Below, piece after piece: positions 32,320 to 34,966 of a stretch of 34,966 nucleotides of DNA. The notes beneath the pieces are model-generated. The model searched no databases, was not told the origin of the DNA, and saw nothing but the letters and a program-made list of their open reading frames with translations. The DNA is from Flavobacteriaceae bacterium. GTDB taxonomy: Bacteria > Bacteroidota > Bacteroidia > Flavobacteriales > Flavobacteriaceae. The stretch lies in contig JAURCF010000012.1 in NCBI GenBank assembly GCA_030828565.1, positions 1 through 34,966 on the forward strand. The letters run 5' to 3'. Each line of letters opens with the position of its first letter. The first letter of the stretch is position 1. The translations under genes and the position numbers were made by a program.

Positions 32320-32730
32320 ATGAAAATTGTTAGTGAATTCAAAGCCTTTTTGATGAAAGGCGAAATTGTGAGTCTTGCTACTGCTGTAATTATTGGCGGT
32401 GCATTTGGGAAAATTGTTTCCTCATTTACCAACGATGTTTTGATGCCTCCCATTGGGTTGTTGCTTGGAAAAATTAATTTTTCCGAACTGTCCATACCCC
32501 TTGTTAATGAAGTAAAAAATCAGGCGGGTGAAATTACACAGGCTGCCGTTGCTATTCACTACGGAAACTTTATCCAAACCATTGTTGACTTTGTAATTAT
32601 CGGTGCTTGTATTTTTTTGGTACTTAAAGCCTACCAAAAAACCAAAAAACAAGAAGAAAAACCAGCCGCTCCCAAAGGACCTTCACAAGTCGACTTGTTG
32701 ATAGAAATTCGTGATTTGTTAAAAAAATAA
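32320..32730 (+). CDS. mscL: Large-conductance mechanosensitive channel
   Basis: A 136-residue inner-membrane channel that opens under membrane tension to release solutes in hypo-osmotic shock. The N-terminal helix and first membrane segment carry the family hallmark FKAFLMKGEIVSLATAVIIGG followed by AFGKIVSSFTNDVLMPPIG, where small residues line the gate. A periplasmic loop (NFSELSIPLVNEVKNQAG) follows, then the second membrane helix (IQTIVDFVIIGACIFLVLKAY), and a charged Lys/Glu-rich linker to a C-terminal amphipathic helix (VDLLIEIRDLLKK) that forms the cytoplasmic bundle. Length and topology are normal. It is 12 nt downstream of alr and likely shares its message; asd downstream has its own promoters. 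Confidence 0.96.
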   Translation: MKIVSEFKAFLMKGEIVSLATAVIIGGAFGKIVSSFTNDVLMPPIGLLLGKINFSELSIPLVNEVKNQAGEITQAAVAIHYGNFIQTIVDFVIIGACIFLVLKAYQKTKKQEEKPAAPKGPSQVDLLIEIRDLLKK

Positions 32731-32748
32731 CTTCTTGTTATATTTTTG
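32715..32748 (+). promoter_or_regulatory. Upstream asd promoter (P1 candidate)
   Basis: TTTG at 32715-32718, inside the end of mscL, is separated by 22 nt from an exact -7 box TATTTTTG at 32741-32748. The spacing is within the 19-23 nt range accepted for Bacteroidota. It would give a leader of about 60 nt that contains the inverted repeat at 32760-32782. Confidence 0.45.
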
Positions 32749-32759
32749 ATATTTTTACA

Positions 32760-32782
32760 CTTTTAACTTGGTGAGTTAAAAG
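32760..32782. promoter_or_regulatory. Inverted repeat over the asd -33 element (operator or hairpin candidate)
   Basis: CTTTTAACT at 32760-32768 and AGTTAAAAG at 32774-32782 are perfect 9-bp reverse complements around the spacer TGGTG. The left arm runs into the TTG at 32768-32770 that serves as the -33 element of the downstream asd promoter. No T-run follows the right arm, so it is not a normal terminator. Confidence 0.5.
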
Positions 32783-32797
32783 GTTTGGCTATTTTTG
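32768..32797 (+). promoter_or_regulatory. Main asd promoter (P2 candidate), textbook Bacteroidota type
   Basis: TTG at 32768-32770, exactly 19 nt of spacer, then TATTTTTG at 32790-32797: the best match in this window to the Bacteroidota TTG-N19-TAnnTTTG pattern. The -7 box ends 19 nt before the asd ATG, giving a leader of roughly 12-15 nt. Confidence 0.75.
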
Positions 32798-32816
32798 TAC
32801 CCTTAATTTTTGAAAA

Positions 32817-33806
32817 ATGAAAGTAGCTGTTGTAGGCGCCACCGGAATGGTTGGCGAAGTAATGTTAAAAGTGTTAGCGGAAAGAAATCTTCCCATTAGC
32901 GAACTTGTATTAGTAGCTTCGGAACGGTCTGTTGGTAAAAAAATGTTGTTTCAAGGAGCCTCTCATACTGTAGTTGGGCTTCAAACCGCAGTAGACATGG
33001 CTCCTGATATTGCCTTATTCTCTGCAGGTGGAGACACCTCGTTGGAGTGGGCTCCGAAGTTTGCTGCTGTGGGGACAACGGTTATTGATAATTCATCCGC
33101 ATGGAGAATGGATGCTACCAAAAAATTGGTGGTTCCTGAAATCAATGCCCATGAGCTTTCTAAAGAGGACAAAATTATTGCCAATCCAAACTGTTCCACC
33201 ATTCAGTTGGTAATGGCTTTAGCGCCACTTCACAAAGCCTTTGGAATAGAAAGAGTGGTAGTTTCTACCTATCAGTCTATTACTGGAACAGGAGTTAAGG
33301 CAGTTCAACAGCTCGAAAACGAGTACAAAAATGTTGAAGGTGAGAAGGCGTATCCTTATCAAATTCATCGAAATGCATTGCCTCACTGTGATGTGTTTCA
33401 AGAAAATGGATACACTAAGGAAGAAATGAAATTGACAAATGAAACCAAGAAAATCCTTGGGGATGATTCTATTGCATTGACTGCTACTGCCATTCGAATT
33501 CCTGTAGTGGGCGGTCATAGTGAGTCTGTAAACCTTACATTTACAAGGCCATTTTCGCTTGAACAGGTTCGGGAATTGCTTGATCAAACCGAAGGAATAA
33601 CCCTTCAAGACAACCCCGCTAACAACGAATATCCTATGCCACTATATGCTCATGGAAAAGACGATGTATTTGTGGGTCGTATTCGAAAAGATGAATCTCA
33701 GGCCAACGGAATTAACCTTTGGATTGTCGCCGACAATCTTCGAAAAGGAGCCGCAACCAATGCCATTCAAATTGCCGAACACTTGATTAAAAATCAGTTG
33801 GTGTAA
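32817..33806 (+). CDS. asd: Aspartate-semialdehyde dehydrogenase
   Basis: A 329-residue NADPH enzyme that reduces aspartyl phosphate to the semialdehyde, the branch point to lysine/diaminopimelate, threonine and methionine. Features: Rossmann glycine motif VAVVGATGMVGEVMLKVL at the N-terminus; SAGGDTSLEWAPKF; VIDNSSAWRMD; the catalytic cysteine C126 in NPNCSTIQL; STYQSITGTGVKAVQQLENE; RIPVVGGHSESVNLTF, with the conserved histidine that acts as acid/base; and DNLRKGAATNAIQIAEHLI at the end. Length is that of the Gram-positive/Bacteroidota type (about 330), shorter than E. coli Asd. It is preceded by two -7 boxes and a palindrome and ends 26 nt before a terminator hairpin. Confidence 0.97.
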   Translation: MKVAVVGATGMVGEVMLKVLAERNLPISELVLVASERSVGKKMLFQGASHTVVGLQTAVDMAPDIALFSAGGDTSLEWAPKFAAVGTTVIDNSSAWRMDATKKLVVPEINAHELSKEDKIIANPNCSTIQLVMALAPLHKAFGIERVVVSTYQSITGTGVKAVQQLENEYKNVEGEKAYPYQIHRNALPHCDVFQENGYTKEEMKLTNETKKILGDDSIALTATAIRIPVVGGHSESVNLTFTRPFSLEQVRELLDQTEGITLQDNPANNEYPMPLYAHGKDDVFVGRIRKDESQANGINLWIVADNLRKGAATNAIQIAEHLIKNQLV

Positions 33807-33832
33807 TTTTAATTCCTCAAAAACCAATAAAA

Positions 33833-33859
33833 AAAAGCCGCCTTAATTAGTCGGCTTTT
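33833..33859. terminator. Bidirectional intrinsic terminator between asd and accC
   Basis: AAAAGCCG at 33833-33840 pairs perfectly with CGGCTTTT at 33852-33859 around an 11-nt loop region; inside it CT and AG can extend the stem after one mismatch. A-run before and T-rich sequence after give it activity for asd (plus) and for accC (minus), whose stop codon is 33863-33865. Confidence 0.85.
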
Positions 33860-33862
33860 GTT

Positions 33863-34966
33863 TTATGCTTTCATCTCAAAAGATTCCATAAACTTCGTGG
33901 TATAATTTCCAGAAATATAGTCGGGATCATCCATAAGCTGACGATGAAAAGGAATGGTTGTTTTTATTCCTTCAATTACAAACTCATCCAAAGCGCGTCT
34001 CATTTTGTTGATAGCTTCTTCACGTGTTTGCGCAGTCGTTATCAACTTAGCAATCATGGAGTCGTAGTTTGGTACAATCGTATAGCCGCTATACACATGA
34101 GTGTCTAAACGAACTCCGTGACCTCCTGGCATGTGAAGGGTGGTTATTTTTCCTGGAGAAGGTCTAAAATCATTGTACGGATCTTCGGCATTGATTCTAC
34201 ATTCAATAGAGTGCAATTCGGGAAGGTAATTTTTTCCTGTAATAGGTATCCCTGATGCAACTTTTATTTGTTCCCGTATCAAGTCATAATTAATCACTTG
34301 TTCGGTAATCGGATGTTCTACCTGAATTCGAGTATTCATCTCCATAAAGTAGAAATTGCGGTGTTTATCAACTAAGAATTCTACCGTACCTGCTCCCTCG
34401 TATTTGATGTATTCTGCAGCTAAAACTGCAGCGTCACCCATCTTTTTACGCAGTGCTGTGGTCATAAACGGAGAGGGTGTTTCTTCTGTTAGCTTTTGGT
34501 GACGACGTTGAACAGAACAATCTCTTTCTGATAAATGACAGGCTTTTCCAAAAGAATCTCCAACAATTTGAATTTCAATATGTCTCGGTTCTTCAATGAG
34601 TTTTTCCATATACATTCCGTCATTTCCGAACGATGCTTTCGCTTCTTGTCGAGCGCCATCCCAACCTTTTTGCAAATCTTCGGGCTTCCAAACTGCACGC
34701 ATTCCTTTTCCACCACCACCGGCAGTGGCTTTTAGCATAACCGGGTAGCCTATTTTTTTTGCTAATTTTTTAGCCGTTTCAAAGGTGTCTATTAATCCTT
34801 CCGAACCAGGAATAGTAGGAACTCCAGCCGCTTTCATTGTTGCTTTTGCTGTTGCTTTATCTCCCATTTGGCCAATCATTGAGCACGAAGCACCAATAAA
34901 TTTTATTTTGTGTTCTTCACAAATTTTTGAAAATTTAGCGTTTTCAGACAAAAATCCATATCCAGG
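33863..34966 (-). CDS. accC: Acetyl-CoA carboxylase, biotin carboxylase subunit, N-terminus beyond window
   Basis: The minus-strand frame is open from the window edge (starting PGYGFLSENAKFSKICEEH) to the stop at 33863-33865: 367 residues of a protein normally about 450 long. The true start therefore lies outside; the in-frame TTG at 34951 is not a start, because conserved PGYGFLSEN spans it. It carboxylates biotin on AccB with ATP and bicarbonate, the first step of fatty acid synthesis. Visible features: KATAGGGGKGMR (glycine-rich ATP-grasp loop), EEPRHIEIQIVGD, HLSERDCSVQRRHQKLTEE, FYFMEMNTRIQVEHPITEQV with the Mg/ATP and catalytic residues, and the C-terminal HSIECRINAEDP and RPSPGKITTLHMPGG. 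accB is usually adjacent upstream and would lie beyond the right edge. Confidence 0.96.
   Translation of the reverse strand, partial: PGYGFLSENAKFSKICEEHKIKFIGASCSMIGQMGDKATAKATMKAAGVPTIPGSEGLIDTFETAKKLAKKIGYPVMLKATAGGGGKGMRAVWKPEDLQKGWDGARQEAKASFGNDGMYMEKLIEEPRHIEIQIVGDSFGKACHLSERDCSVQRRHQKLTEETPSPFMTTALRKKMGDAAVLAAEYIKYEGAGTVEFLVDKHRNFYFMEMNTRIQVEHPITEQVINYDLIREQIKVASGIPITGKNYLPELHSIECRINAEDPYNDFRPSPGKITTLHMPGGHGVRLDTHVYSGYTIVPNYDSMIAKLITTAQTREEAINKMRRALDEFVIEGIKTTIPFHRQLMDDPDYISGNYTTKFMESFEMKA

Noticed and set aside
32760-32782. The palindrome as the mscL terminator
   Set aside because: The stem is almost all A/T with only two G-C pairs and no T-run follows the right arm, so it would terminate poorly; an operator or leader hairpin is more plausible.
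34951-34966. accC starting at the in-frame TTG at 34951
   Set aside because: The frame stays open to the window edge and the residues across that codon (PGYGFLSEN) are conserved inside biotin carboxylase, so the gene simply continues beyond the window.
1-34966. Mobile element, CRISPR array, toxin-antitoxin pair or phage defence island
   Set aside because: No transposase, integrase, terminal inverted repeats, regularly spaced repeats or paired small genes were seen; every sizeable open region is a housekeeping or envelope gene.

Overview
This window is ordinary chromosomal DNA from a member of the Bacteroidota, most likely the family Flavobacteriaceae. The DNA is AT-rich. Several start codons are preceded by the Bacteroidota -7 box TAnnTTTG rather than by a sigma70 -10 box and a strong Shine-Dalgarno. 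There are two large TonB-dependent receptors, a PorZ-like type IX secretion protein with a C-terminal sorting-type domain, a long Bacteroidota-style LspA, a type-2 (eukaryote-like) IleS, and zinc-ligand-poor versions of DksA and thymidine kinase. Twenty-eight protein genes are called, two of them cut by the window edges (yicC on the left, accC on the right). No tRNA, rRNA, CRISPR array, insertion sequence, prophage or attachment site was seen. Coding density is very high: no stretch without a gene is longer than about 125 bases.

Layout. Positions 1-1.8 kb (minus strand) hold an ArsC/Spx-family reductase-like gene, an EamA transporter and yicC. Positions 1.9-4.4 kb hold a cystathionine gamma-synthase/lyase and NADP-type glutamate dehydrogenase, each with its own -7 box. 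Positions 4.5-10 kb are a tight plus-strand block: porZ-like, recO (1 nt overlap), then a heme/hemoglobin-type TonB receptor whose start lies inside the end of recO. Positions 10.1-15.2 kb hold ileS, a dksA/traR-family gene, an exported adhesin-like hypothetical and lspA, which meets a minus-strand 5-formyltetrahydrofolate cyclo-ligase tail to tail with overlapping stop codons. Positions 15.8-19.8 kb hold uvrC and a patatin/beta-barrel fusion. Positions 19.9-23.6 kb are a probable operon of a DUF3108 envelope protein, an M23 peptidase lipoprotein and pgi. Positions 23.7-27.5 kb hold an Ig-like/endonuclease I surface nuclease and a second, monocistronic TonB receptor, closed by a strong hairpin terminator. 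Positions 27.6-30.5 kb (minus) hold an unknown conserved-looking gene, rsmI and recJ in one transcription unit. Positions 30.6-33.8 kb hold tdk, alr, mscL and asd, and a bidirectional terminator then separates asd from the minus-strand accC.

The genes serve several housekeeping themes: envelope building and export (lspA, M23 peptidase, DUF3108, PorZ-like, patatin/barrel, alr, asd for the diaminopimelate/lysine branch, mscL), DNA repair (recO, uvrC, recJ), translation (ileS, rsmI, dksA-like), and amino acid, folate and central metabolism (cystathionine synthase, gdhA, pgi, formyl-THF ligase, accC, tdk). I did not find a convincing undescribed multi-gene system. The most useful second looks are the asd control region (two Bacteroidota promoters plus a palindrome over the -33 element), the perfect -7 boxes only 4-8 nt before two start codons, the patatin/beta-barrel fusion, the M23 peptidase with HxC in place of HxH, and two uncharacterised genes in otherwise familiar neighbourhoods.
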